Source: Streblospio benedicti
Taxonomy: Eukaryota > Annelida > Polychaeta > Spionida > Spionidae
NCBI GenBank assembly: GCA_019095985.1
Contig: CM032661.1
Span: 4,760,875-4,824,874 of the forward strand
DNA: 64,000 nt
Direction of reading: 5' to 3'
Positions 1 through 13,900 of the stretch are shown here, in pieces. The position numbers and the translations under genes were made by a program. Under the pieces are notes generated by a model, which was not told the origin of the DNA, did not search any database, and worked only from the letters and a program-made list of their open reading frames with translations. The first letter of the stretch is position 1; each line of letters starts with the position of its first letter.

Positions 1-1744
1 AGTTTTACTATATACTGTATAGGAAAATCATGTCCAATAAACGTCTTTATGCCCATTGACCTGTGACCTCGTGACGTCACATTCAATTTACGAAATCATT
101 TATAGGAACCAAATGTGGTTTCCAGACTTGTTGGAACTGTTGGTTGATGTACCTCGGCGAATACCTTGCATGCAGAACATGTTGAAACAACCACGCTAAG
201 ATGTGGTTCACAATCAGCCACAAGCACTGTACCTTCACGAATGGAAGTTATCAAGGAGGCTCTTCTTGACAAGGGGAAGTCGAGTCGACACCAGAAAAAC
301 TGGGAGAGGAGGCTGTTACATGGCTCTGGAGGGACGGTTAAGTCCGTGCAACAGGTGGGTGTGGCCGAAGTCCCTAGTAATGACCCAGGAGGTAATATAT
401 AGAAACATCCATTAAGGTTTATGCTTATTGTTGAGTTTCCAAATTTTCAAAGGAGTTCTTTATATCAAGCATTTTCACTCCTCACTGGGAGTTCTGAGGG
501 AGTTCTGTCCTATCAACCAATCAATGACCAGTAATTCATTTGGTCCAGATTTCTGGCTGCCATCTTTCCCACAAGTAGCACTTTGATCAGAAAGAATGGT
601 GTGATGGAAACATGCTGATTTTAGGTAGTAAATACACAGCCTATGGCGCCCAAAAGTAGGTAGAAAGAAAGAGCAAGGTACCTAGATTATTAATCTGTAA
701 AATAGTTGGCTATTGGTGCAGTTGAAAAATTCTGTTTACTCTGTCTCTTATATATGTAAACATTCTAGTAGAAAAGAAAGAATCATTTATTGTAGGTCTC
801 ACTGTATAAGTCTTGTATGATGCAAGTGCTCATGCAATGGATCATCTAACCAAACCAGCAAATTATCACACGGAAACCAAATTGACAAACGATCACACAA
901 TAAATAATCAATCCTTCGTTGGATTGTTTAACATGTCATACTATTTTTTTTTCATTATTGTTGCTACACTAATTTTCATGTATTTCTTTTATTTTTTACA
1001 AACAACATACTCAAAAATTCAATAAAGAAATTTAATAAAATCTATGTTTTCCTTTGAAATAAGAGGTTTCAATCATCATAATATCGCTCTTCCTTGACAA
1101 ATAGACAATTATATGTACATGAACCTAATAAAAGATTAGCATACAGTTGGAGTTTCCTAGTTTCGAACACTTTGATAAAGTAAAAGTCCAAAAACAAGAA
1201 GAATGCAATGGAGATGTGGCCCAGGGAATGTACGATGTGTGGGAATACAGAAAAGGATGTGGGATTTTCAGACTTCATAAAAATAACAAAAAACAAGGAA
1301 AAACAACGGAATACAGATACAGTCAAAAATCAAAGAACACGAGGGAAAAGCACAAAATGTGGTACAGTGGGGGCCACCGATCTTGTGTTCAGATAATTTG
1401 AATTTACAGATATACCAGGGTACCTCTAGAGCGATGTTACCTTCAGTGTCATCATACTGCTCCCTTGTAACTTTGAAAAACTCAAATCTTTTGTTCGCTG
1501 CCTTAAACAGAAGTTAAACAAGACCGACTTGTATCACTGTGTGGTTGATTTTTTCACCCATTCATACATGAGAGTGGGACTTGATGAAAAACCCTGAAAT
1601 ACTGTGTGAAAGAAGTAATATTGGGTGCGAAGCCTGTCTGTTATCTATTATCACCCAACGTGGAAATCCCTGAAATCAGGGAAAACCCTGAAAACTCTCA
1701 TGTATGCCCATTATAAAGAAAAAAATCAAATAAAAAAATCTCAC
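1..1744. other. Intronic sequence left of the last visible hillarin exon
   Basis: The exon at 1745-1940 ends in a GTGAGA donor with one base of a split codon, so this stretch should be intron of that minus-strand gene. It is AT-rich. I found no transglutaminase-like exon here on the minus strand. The only coding-looking piece is the plus-strand frame described at 166-351. Confidence 0.5.
166..351 (+). CDS. Unrecognised open frame, possible orphan exon
   Basis: An open plus-strand frame rich in charged residues (it contains MEVIKEALLDKGKSSRHQKN and then ERRLLHGSGGT) runs to a plausible donor, CAACAG|GTGGGT, at 351/352. A possible acceptor, TGCATGCAG, precedes it at about 177. The composition looks more coding-like than the neighbourhood, but I recognise no family. 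It could be an exon of an antisense or nested gene, or a transposon fragment. Confidence 0.2.
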
Positions 1745-1940
1745 CAACACATTCCACGTCATCCTCGGCCATGTTTTCTTTCTCGTCATCACTGTCATCC
1801 TGAGACTCTGTTGACCCTGGCTGTTCCTCCTCCGAGTACAGAATATCCTCGATCGAGTGCTGCTCTAGGGTGTTTGGATCCACGCCGGGTGGCAGAGGCT
1901 CTTTGGATCGTCGCCTGAGCTCTCGTTCAGCTTGTTTGTC
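1745..1940 (-). CDS. Hillarin-like exon 8 (acidic linker)
   Basis: The acceptor is TTTCTACAG|GACAAA and the donor GTTG|GTGAGA. It encodes DKQAERELRRRSKEPLPPG and then a Ser/Glu/Asp-rich stretch (DDSDDEKENMAEDD). It ends with one base of a split codon. The next exon should open the region leading to the transglutaminase-like domain. Confidence 0.75.
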
Positions 1941-4900
1941 CTGTAGAAAGGTAAATGTAATTACGTTAATTTTTAGTCTGCTTTCTGTCTCCAGCCTGCC
2001 AAGTCAACTTAACATCATTTCCACCAGATCCATTAATGGCTCACTCATGTCACTGGCAGATCCAGGTTTTCAGAAAAGAAGGGGAGCACTTAAGGGACCT
2101 CATGGTAGTATGCCAAAAATCCTATGAAAATAATGTATTTTGGTGGAACTAGCGGATCTACCTATGCATGTTCTTTCTTACTCTCTAAGGAGAAGACGCA
2201 CTACACTGTAATCTTACAAAAATGCTTGCACCGACATGCTCAATAGCAGGGTCAGGAATAGGTAGAAAAGTTTTACTCGTCTTGCTGACGAGTACCCCTT
2301 AAATATCACCTCATCCTGCAAAAAATGTACTCGTCCTCCTTGCACAAACTCTATATCTGCATGCCAAATTGGCCAAATTTGTTACTCGTCAAAAGGACGA
2401 GTTACTAAAAGTTCTTACTTCTTCAGAAGTTTTACTAGTCAATACGAGCTGACGAGTGGCTAATCCTGACCCTGTGTGCAATCAATGTGAACTGTAGAGG
2501 TTCAGATTGATTGCACATCAGTAAAACAGCAACATATCTCTGTATAAATTGCTCCTGTGCCTCAGTGCAATGACTCAGCAATAGTGTGCAACCAGTTGGA
2601 GATGACTGATGAGTTTGCTCAACAACAACCACCAGACCCAACTGGGATTCAAACCTATGACTTTCTCATTACGAGTCCAACTCCCTATCGACTTGGCCAA
2701 GGATGTTATTGAATGGTAACACTACATTCAAGACAAAATCATCATCAGAAAAGATTTTAAAGTAAAATTCTCTCTTTACAAAGTGCATTCACCAAAGTTA
2801 AATTGATCCACAAGAGTTGAAAACTTTATCTATGAATTTACATGCACAAACAAATATATTTGCAACATTAAAACTAAACTTAAGACATTGTAATAAAAGA
2901 ATATATTCAAAAGTGAATATACAAGAAACTTTTAGAAACAGACCTCAATTACAGTTGAACCCACTTTGGTTCATTCTTTACAAATATAAATTTAACCATA
3001 ATGCGAACAAGTAAAGACTGTTCTGTTCTGTTCTGTTAAGTATAATCCTTCTCTTATCAGGAGAACCCTGGATTAATTTCAAAACTGCAGATCATCTACT
3101 AGACATGTAGCATTGTTCAGAGACATCAAAATTAAGCTGTAAAACTTTACCTTTTCATGCTCCAAAGAGATGAATTAAACTGTATTTAACATATACACTT
3201 TTACACTAAATGTGGTATCAAAGCAGAGATGGTGCACAAAAGAGTAACCTTTTTTGTGATTTAAAAACATTGACTAAACAAAAAAGAAAGATGTCCATCC
3301 ACAAAAAAGCACACAGAACACAAATGCCTCTTATCGCAATATCCTCAAGTCATGATGTACTTACTCCTCTCTCCTTTGATGTGCAATAAAAACATATATG
3401 GAATAAATGAACTGAAATATGAGAAATGTCAGATAATACAGGTAACAGCAACTAGCTGTCTTGAAAATAAATTTAACATGTATTTGAAATTGGCAATATC
3501 ATTTTATCTCAACTTGTAGCTACATTACCATAAAATCATAACCATAAATATCACATTTGCAATAGACACTAAATAAACATAATTACAAACGTCTTGATTC
3601 AAACGTTGAACATTTTCATAGAATACGTCTGATGGTTTTAATGATTAAAAAATTCATTTTGAATAAATAACATGAATTTTATCACAATCCTCCTAACATC
3701 CAATTGACTTCAATATAACATGAATAAAACAACTGTAAATTAAGTCTGTTTGCCAATCAAGAACCATGAAAAACTGATTAGTCACACTGCTTGGAACAGA
3801 TCATCATCATTCATTATGTATAAACCGTCTAGATCCAAGGCTACTGAGGCTAAAAATAGCAGCAATCTCATGAATCCAGGCAGTCACTGTTTGATTTGTT
3901 CGTTTCATTTTTTTCAACCAGTCCAAAAAATAAAAACAAAAAATTATTCCAATAATTTGAATTTCAGTAGAATAGGGACCTGTTAAAGAATTTCAAATAG
4001 GTTTTAAACAGTATCCGATCACAAACTGTATTTTCGATGTGGTTTAAATACTTCAAATTGATACATTGAAGAAATATGTTATGGTTAAAAAACCATGACA
4101 TATACAATCACTGTATCACTATTAACCCTCACAGGCTATAAATTGACCACACCAAATGACAAATCGTAATCGTAATTATCTGCCACTGGTTTAGCACACA
4201 TTATCAGCATTATAGGGAATTTAACACTTAAAACTTCTTTCAAACACTAGGTTTATCATATTTCACAGATATAGCAGCATTTTTGCTTACACATTATTTC
4301 TGAACAGTCTAAAGATTTGTTCAACTATGATGAATTTCAGTACACCAATACTAGTCTGAGCTGGTCATGGTTGACTGCATCCAAGGCTGAGTGAGCTCAA
4401 TATGTTGCCTAATCCAGTTCAAATTTTGTTCAGTCTATGAGGCATTATATTATCATAAACCTTGTTAAAAAATAAATGGTGTCATTCAAATTGGTGGTAT
4501 TGTAGATATTGTTGATTAACTTTTCTAATCAAGGGTTCCAACATGGCAGACTTCTATTCTAAGAGGGCAAAATTCAGCCAGGCAATAAGGAGAAATAATG
4601 CCTGCATGATTTTGAGTCCAACCCAATGAGAGAATCTTTGATTAACAAATGTTCAAAAACACATTCACAAAATTTGTGTTCATTCACCGCTTTCAGTTCA
4701 GTAGTCGACTATAACACTGAAATATTTGAATTGATTCTATAACATATTCATAGCAAATCTTGTCTGCTTCTTACCTTGCATGCGATGAGTGCGAGCTTAT
4801 AGATAACTGTTTATAAACACATTCACAAAATTTTCGTTCATTCACGGCTTACGCTTCAGCAGTGTACTACTATAAAACTCATTTTGTATTTTATATTGTT

Positions 4901-7900
4901 CTTCCTATACTATATTGTGCCCAATGCCAAAAAATGTTCAAATATGTTTTTATTGAAGCTTTTCGCCTCTAATCATGATTAGGGCTCTGTAGAGCCGAAA
5001 AGCTTCAATAAAAACATTTTTGAACAATTTTTGTGATTGGGTACAATATAGTATAGAAAGAACAACATAAAATACAAAATGAGACCATATTCTAAGTATA
5101 GGATACATGAGATTAGTAATGCTATAAAATTGAAATACTATACATGAATTCAAAGCAAATGTCGTCTGCTGACCTTGCGTGCGATGAGTGTGAGCATCTC
5201 CTGCGCGTGTTTCTCCACCATCCGTGTGACGGCCGCCTGTTCGTCTAGCGCGAGCCGCGCCAGCAGGCCCGTGATCCGCGCCTCACGCTGCCGCGAGAAA
5301 TACGCCTCCACCTGCAATAACACACGCCGCCGAACTGCTGCTATATACCATTTTGCCTTATCGTAGTACTCTTGTTGCCATCAGGTAGCTACAATTGCAT
5401 TGTGGGTATTGTCTATTACAATTGCATTGTGGGTATTGTCTTATACAATTACATTGTGGGTATTGTACATTACAATTGCATTGTGGGTATTGTCTATTAC
5501 AATGCATTGTAGGTATTTTTACGATAAACAATAAAACGTCTTTTATCATTTCCTCCTGCGATGCCATCACAGGGTCTGGTTGATAGAGACTAACAGGTTT
5601 TATAGCCACCTAGCGTCGAAAATGGTACTACGATAGTCTATTACTATTATCATATCGAAAGATGTATGGGTACAGTGATCGGAAACCAACAATAACACAC
5701 ACCGGCGAACTGCTGCTATCAGTCAATCAAACAGTGAGTTTCTTTGAGCAGGCGCTTAATTATTCCTCATTCAGAGTGTGTGGCCTGGCTGCCCACTCTA
5801 CATCTCAACCGTCCTCTCCAAGCCTTTTGGTCATTAGGATCCATCAGACCCATGCCCAAATGTGCATGATCTTTCTGCACGACTGGATCACAAGTCTATT
5901 TTCCCACTTAATTCTAAAGCCAATTTGACACTTCACACGTAATGATTGATATGCCATTGGATATAAGGGCCACTAAGTTACAGTTTAAAAAATCAGGTAG
6001 TTCGGTCAAAATGAGGCTGTTTCACCCACCTTCTGTAGCCCCTCCTCCCTCTCCCTCGTGGCTGGCGTTTTCTCCGTGAACCAGCGGATGAGCTCCGAGA
6101 CGGTCGCCTCGCGCTCCACACGGATCGCAGCCTCCAGCCGGCGCACCTACACAACACGCACCCGGAATCCTCACGATAAAACACACTGGAAACTAGCGGA
6201 TTTAACCAACTGCCTCAAAACATGGCAAATATATTCAATATTTTAACTTGGCCATATTGAAAAAAATTTAGCTGTCTCGCTACAGTGATTGACAACCAGT
6301 TTAAACCACACAATAAAATTTAGAAGCGTGTGGTGTGTTAGAAGCAGGCACATATGTGGAGCACAGACCTCCCAAAATTTCATCCTCATGTGGGATTTGG
6401 GAACCAGGTACCTGGGACCTCTCAATTAAGATAATATAAACTGACCAGGAGGTGAGGAGAAAACATCCCCGAAAGCTTAAGAGTTTAAAACGGGGTTGCA
6501 CATGTACCATAATATCTCTAGCAATATAAAGCAAAGAACATTTGCTGCTATTTGAGATCTGATAATCTCTAACTGTTATGTGCATCTTCCTTATAAATGG
6601 AATTGTTTCTAAGTAGAACCTTTTCTAAGTAGAACCTGTATAAGTTGACAACTTGGCCAAATGCTAAGTAAAACAGTAAACTTTAGCAAGCATATCACCT
6701 GTTCCTTGCGGTCTGAGAATATCTCTGTGTACAGCGCATCTTCCTCCTCCTTGTGGACTCGCTCCAGCTGCTCCTGGGCATCGTACACGCCGAAACGCGC
6801 GAAATCCTGCAATAAACGGCAAACATCGTACACACCGAAACGCATGAAATCCTGCAAATATCGTACACGCCCGAAACACGCAAAATCCTGCAATAAATGG
6901 CAAAAATCGTACACGCTGAAACATACGAAATCCTGCAATAAACGCAGGGCTGCCAACCCCTCAATAGCCATTTCTGTACTCAGGATGCCCAAAATTAGTA
7001 TTTTAGAGGTATTCTGTGGTGGAACGGCAAACGGTCTACAATAATACTGTGTGTAAAAAGAAATCCGTAAGTGCAGAACTGATATTTATGTATATTTGGT
7101 GTAATGTAACCAATATTCATTACATCCAAGTATGTATAAGGAATATTTGTTGCAGTTTATGGTTTATATTCCACAAATTTTATTCAATCTCATTGGTATA
7201 AATCATTCTTGGCACTGCAGGCTTGATTTGAAAAATAGTGTAACTCGAAAACGGTTTAAATTAAAACTATCCTAAATTAATACTTTTTGAAATTGATTTA
7301 GATCCTTTTTTTAACAAAAGTTAATAGTAGCAAACTAAATGAATACATATTTGATATGAAACAAAGTAATGTACCCAAATACAAACTGTAAATAGAATTT
7401 TTGAAATCAGTTACAATGATTTTCATATGCAATAAATGATCATTTTTTGCCTTGCTGATCTGTTATTACAGCCAGTCTGATCGGCACAACAGGGAGGAAA
7501 AATCAATCTCTCAATCAAACTAGTTTCATAAATCACCATAAAAAAATGATTAAAATGAAAATAATTTGATTAAATTGGATTTGCTGTCTTAAGAACAGAT
7601 TAGATATCACTGCAGTAAAAATAAAAGTGCCTAATGATGATGAGAATTAGAGTAAAACAGTAATTTTCTGATAGACCCTTGCAGCTAGACTAAATTAGAG
7701 TGGCCATTTGGCCCCAAGTGTCAGTTGGAGTAAATGTTTCAATGCACTCAACTATATTTCTTCTTGAGATTTTTCTGTAACACGTCTTCTTATTCACATT
7801 TTGAGAATTTCTATTTTCTTTTCCCAACAAAAGAAATAGGCTGATATTTTGCAATATAAGTTCTTTCAATCTTAGCCCGTTTTGGAGCGTACAGAGGAAA

Positions 7901-10900
7901 TACTGATGAGTCTTGGAAAGTCCACTTATCACTTGTAAATGCAGATACAACTACTGAGCACGGATGGAAGATGAGTTTCCTCAACAGATTCTTCCTGGAC
8001 ACGTTTGTTCGTTCGTTATTGAGGTCCCTTTAAATCACTCAATCGCCCACAGCCGGCCATGAATTGCTACTCACAAATGTTTGCATCGACAGATGATGCC
8101 ATCTCGGATTAATCAATACCGAGTTTGCTCAACATTCACCAGCGACACCTGGGGCACATTGCATGTCTGCAGATTATTACTTTGGAAGGCAGTAAATGAT
8201 CAATTGACACAACAATCTTAACTTTATACTTGATGTGTATGTGTTTTGGCAAATAGAAACTGTTACATGAACCTACAATTATGTATTGTGCTGTGTCTTA
8301 CGCTGCTATATACCTTATATATCTTAAATTCTTTATTCATTTGAGGACTCTCACAGTAAGGTACGTTTTCATTGCAATGATAGGTTAGGGCATTCAAGTA
8401 AGGAAAAAATAGTCATAAATTAGTAAATGGGAAGAATATATGAAGCATAAAAAATAAAAGCTTCTGAATGGAGAAAGTATAACGAAAAAGGCTTTTGGCA
8501 TTTTTGGTGCTGCAGAGCCAGTTCTGCACGGATTTATATGCTTGAAACAGCAAAAGAAAATATATGAAATTAAGTAGCTAGTGTCTGATTACTAAAAAGC
8601 ATATTTTAGGAATTCTATGTGCTATTGCATGATGAAATACTGCAAAGATTCATGTGACAAAACATAACGATGAAATTAGTAGGAAAATGGCATGTATTGA
8701 GTGCTGTAGGTAGAATGTAAACATTTCAAACACGCCTTTTTTAGCATTTAATTCTAAGGGGTCCAACTCAAAAGTGAACACCTTAACATGTATTTATAAT
8801 GTGTTATTTATACATTAGCTCAGTATAACACACGTACCGATCAAAATCATTAATGTACACCTGATCTTGGCTATGGCGAATACTAGTTTGTCAATACTGA
8901 AGTGACAGCATCATTGAACTATATTAAAAAGATAAAAATTATACAAACCTGTAAATCGTGCACAGGTTGTAATCTTTTCAACTTGTTCTTCTTCTCCTTA
9001 CGTGTTGTAGACTGTATTTTTTACTTGTTCTTTATTAATACTTATTGTTGAAAAAACAAACAAATGATATTTCAAATCAAAAGCTGAGCAGATTTGTTAT
9101 GACTTGCAGGTGCTTTTTCTTGGAAATGAAGCATGATTCCCAGAACTGTGAACGTCGAGCGTTCCAACCTGTTCAGACAGGTTTTACACATGTCAAATTG
9201 ACATCTGAATGTTTCACCAGATATTGGATTATCATAATTTATTAATTTGTGACCTAATTCTTAATTTAACTTTTATATTGTGATTTTTTATACATAGACT
9301 ATTCAAACCAGCAGTATATTAAAGTCATTAAATTAAGAATTAGGTCACAAATTAATAAATTATGATATATATGTGTTTCCCAGTGCTTGCAGATACATTT
9401 TCACACTTCTCTCTCTCACATCTTTTTAGCAAGCATATTTTTACCAACTATAGATATAGCTGAAGACAGGTTTTACAACCCTAAGCTTCCATTTGACTAT
9501 ATCAAGTGGCACTGGCAGGACTCGAACTCACGACCCCAAGGTTGTGAGACCAGAATGATACCATCATCCCAAACAAGCTCGACGAAATTGAAATTTTTGA
9601 AGAAGAATCGTCATCCATGTCTCATCTTATTGTATCTTGGATACCAGATCACAAATAAAGCGTTTGGCAAACTACCCAATAAGTGTGGACGTCGGATATC
9701 TATTATTTTTATCAAAATGGATGTTTTTGTCGGGTGATCGAGTGATGCCTGTCAAAGTTCACGACGATGAAGAAATCAAAGTTTGAACACGTTTTTGGTC
9801 CGTAACATTGTAAGTAAAAATGCATTATTATGAAATATGGATGGTTTATGTTGCTTTTTGTGTGTATCCTGGATAAAACGTTGTTGCAATTAAAATTTCT
9901 ACTCATATTACTACATTTAAAATCGCCCGCAAAAGCTGTCAAATGAATCAGCGATTACTCCAAATTGTCAAAATTTGACTTGATGCTGTATGTATCTTTA
10001 TTTATAATGGTGAAAATAAAAAACTAGACCATCTCCCAAATGTGTACTGTGAATATGAAAATGTTCTGATCAAAAATGTAACAGCTACAAACTAAAAGGA
10101 TCATATTTCAAATATGACAATTGAAGAGCCCCAGTGTGAATAACATATCACGCAAAATGTGTGTCTGGCACTCAGGGGGTATCATAGTGAATTTACATCT
10201 GGCTTCGAGAGGGTTAATCATGATAAATCAGTGGAGTAATTAGGCCCCGGGGACTACTGTTTGTTTGCTTTAATTAACCTATGCCAGACGTTTTGAAGAA
10301 AACTACTGAATGTTATGACCCCTAACTTTCTAATCCCTCCAAGAATGAGCGTTAGATGAGACCAGACATTTTTTGGTGTTTATGCAACCTACAGTTATAT
10401 ATACAATATTGACAATTCCTTCACTGTTTATATTTCTTAAGCTGGCATATACGTCTTGGTACTATGAACCTTGGAGTGTCTAAAATTACGTAAATTCAGT
10501 TTACATAAGAGCATTGGCTCGGGAATTTAATTTCTTTATTCAGCATAGCGTAGCCTGGCATTCATGCCTATAATAGAGCCATAGTTGCCGGCAAACCAAT
10601 GAAAAACCATAAAAATGACAGTTTAAACTCTAGATAGATGCTCAAATGTGCTGTGACTACTTGTTCTCCAATGCGTAACCTAGCTATGATCGAAGATTGA
10701 GTGTGATAAGAATCATTTTTACAAGTGCGACGTTCTCGTTTGTTCTCACCTTCGACGTCCTGAGCGTGGAGCGGCGCTTCACCTTCTTCCCCCCGGAGCC
10801 GGTGCCATGCGGCTGGCGCTTCACATGCTGGTGCTCGAGGGCGCCGGACTGGTCATAGTGCCAGCCCTCCTCCACAGCCACGCCCAGCGCCTGGGGGGGT

Positions 10901-13900
10901 CACATAATTGGTGATACATAAATGTGTATGCAACTTAAAAATATAAACAAACTTGGCTGTTCCAATCATGGTACCTAATTCTCAATTTTGACTTGGCTGT
11001 TCCAATTATGGTACCTAATCCCCAATTTTGACTTGTTCAAAATGTCTGAGTGTCTCTCACAGACACTGGAAAAATGGCATTTTTATGCAAGTGTTGACTA
11101 TTATGTAAACCAATCAAAATAATCAAAATTGCGGTGTAGATCTAGCAAAAAAATAGCGTTTCATTCCTATAATTTTAATTTTGATATGCATTACCATTTT
11201 TAGTTATGATTTGAAAATGTATCGTTCTGAACTTGCTGTCAGCACATTAGGTAGATTCATGATGGTATTATATATGCCATTCTCTACTGTTTATATTGAT
11301 GAAACACGATGTTTCGCTATCGTAAACTACATGGCTTCCTCAGCGTCTGGGGAATCAGTATAGAACAGATATAACTTTACAGAATGTAAACTTCTAGCAT
11401 CATGGGTTCCTTCATTCATGATATAAACAAGAATTCAAAGATACCAATAGGAAATTGCAAGCTAACATTTTTTATGAAGATTTCGTTCTTGTCACAAGAA
11501 TTTCTTCAGGCTGAATGCTCGTCAAAAATATTGGTATCTTTAAATTCTTGTTTAGATATAACATTATGTTTATCATAAAATTTAGTTTGAATACAGCAAA
11601 TGCACCGACTCAGCTTATGTAGGATACAATTAATGCACAAACTTAGCATTTTATTCATCTCAGGTTGTGTTTGGATGCTCAATATTTCATCATTAGACTC
11701 CAATGGCTGATTATTGGACCACTATAACCATGAACCAATATTGTTTACGCGAGACCTTTAGTTTAAGTTTTTAATTTCGCTGCCAAACTGTAGCAGCCTA
11801 AACTGATTGGGATTTTCATCAGGAAGACAAAATGTCCGCTCCCTCACCTTAGCTTTTGCGCGCGCCTTTTTCTGCTTTTCGATTGCAGCCTTGATCTCCA
11901 GAGACTCATGATCGATGTGACTGGAGCCTTTGGGCACGTGCTGACTGCAGTACACCTAGAAAACATGCATAATGTACTCATCCTAGAGACAGTCTTTGAA
12001 AACAAGGGGCACTGAGTATTTTGAGTCCAGCTGATTTTGCAAAAAATTTTACATGTAAAATATCTAATACGAAAGTACCAAATCAGAAGCCTACTAGTAT
12101 ATATTTCTCATCAGTGACAAACAAAATGTGCAGCATAAACTTTTCTGGAGACCCCAAAGCATCTTATTTACAAATACACCCACATGATGTCGTGTCGGAG
12201 CAAATGTCACGACTCGTGACAAAAAAAACACATTTCAAATCACAGCCAGAGGGCGCTATAGTCTGTCTCTTTATTATCTACACCATAAAAATAGCAATTT
12301 TCAAGATCATGTGAACTTGTAGCCTGTGGGTCAAAACATACACGATATAACACACTATGCACTTTGACCCCTCTTGAAAATGTTACGTTTAAATATAAGT
12401 GAGATACATCAGTAAGATACGTTTGACTAACACTATGACATGTAAAGTACTGCTCTCCGTAAAGTTTACAGAAAATACACTAACATTTCAGTATTTTGCA
12501 ATCATGTATACAACGATTTGAGCTTTTTTTGCCATGGATTTTACTTACCCTTGCCAATGCTGCACCAAACGGTGGGTTTGGAAAATTTACATCTATAGTA
12601 TACTAAACCTTTATCTGGCCCCACATACCTCCTTTGCGCTGCCGTCCCTGCCGTCGGTATCCCTGTAGAAGGTCTTGATGGTGAGGTGGCTGGCACACAC
12701 CACGCACTTGAAGCAGCCCGCGTGGTACAGCTCCCCGACGTCCACTCGCTCCACCGGGTACACCTTCTTGCCGCACCTACAACAACAACACTCACAACTT
12801 GCACCGGTCCAGGGTTTGACATAAGTGGTAGACCTGTAGCCCTGGTCTACCTGAAAATTGGCTGGTCTACAATCTTTTGTCAGTAGGTAGACCTGTGGTC
12901 TACGTAGGTAGACCTGTGGTCTGGTTTTTGGCAGGTGCATTATGTAGAAATTAAAAAAATACTCTTGTTTAACTATCATTTAAATCGATATGCTTATTTC
13001 AATAAACAGAGAAATGTCACTATTTACTGTCAGTGTAAAAGTTTTTTTATCAAACTATCCACTTCCCTTTAATGGCAGTCATCTGAATGCTGGGCTACCT
13101 GATTTTGAGCAGGTCTACCTGATTGACCTGATGTCTACTGCCTTAACAGTTCTTATGTCAAACCCTGCTGTCGCACCAACAGCAACAATGCAACACTTAC
13201 AGCTTGCACTTGCTGCACCTACAGCACCAACACAGCACTCACAGCTTGCACCTGCCACACTACAGCGTGCAACCATTCTTCTTAGAGATGTTTATATTTT
13301 ATTTCAACATCTAGGCACGTGATCAGACAGGTAGTCTAATTTCTTTCTGAAGAGAGGAGCTGGTTTATCAAAGGTCAAAGATTGCACATCTCTAATTTTT
13401 TTTGACCTTTTTTCCCACATTCCACAAATTTTAAGACATTTTTCCCACATCTCACTTTCTTGAAATGCCGCATCACTTTTTTTTTCCTTTTTTCCACAGC
13501 TCTATTTTTTGAGGACCTTTTTTTCCCTCATCCCCCTTCCTTATAAACCTGGCCCCAAGAGATTAAACATGAAATTCTCAGGAAAACTTTTTTTCATTTA
13601 TGCATCTGTTTTCCCAAGAACCTCAGTGACTGTTTGTCAACAAATGAACAGGTTTTGTTTGAAAATCTTTATTTGTCCATTGGGATGCACTGGGTTCTAT
13701 TCTCAAGCTTTGTTTGGATTTTTTATCCTTTATTTTCACATGCCAACGGTTTTCAATTTTTGAAACCTGGTACCCCAATTGATTAAAAAATTTTTTTCAC
13801 ATCCCAACATGAAAAAAAATTAGGGTTGACATCAAAAGCGTAACATCGTGACTTTTTTTCATGGATGGACACCATATTTACTCTTTCAAATTTCCACAAA

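Noticed and set aside
5391-5520. CRISPR-like repeat
   Set aside because: Units abut directly with no spacers, and the context is an animal intron.
5358-5609. Cysteine-rich repeat frame (QYPQCNC units) on the minus strand
   Set aside because: It is only the 27-bp minisatellite read in one frame, with no start context or splice logic.
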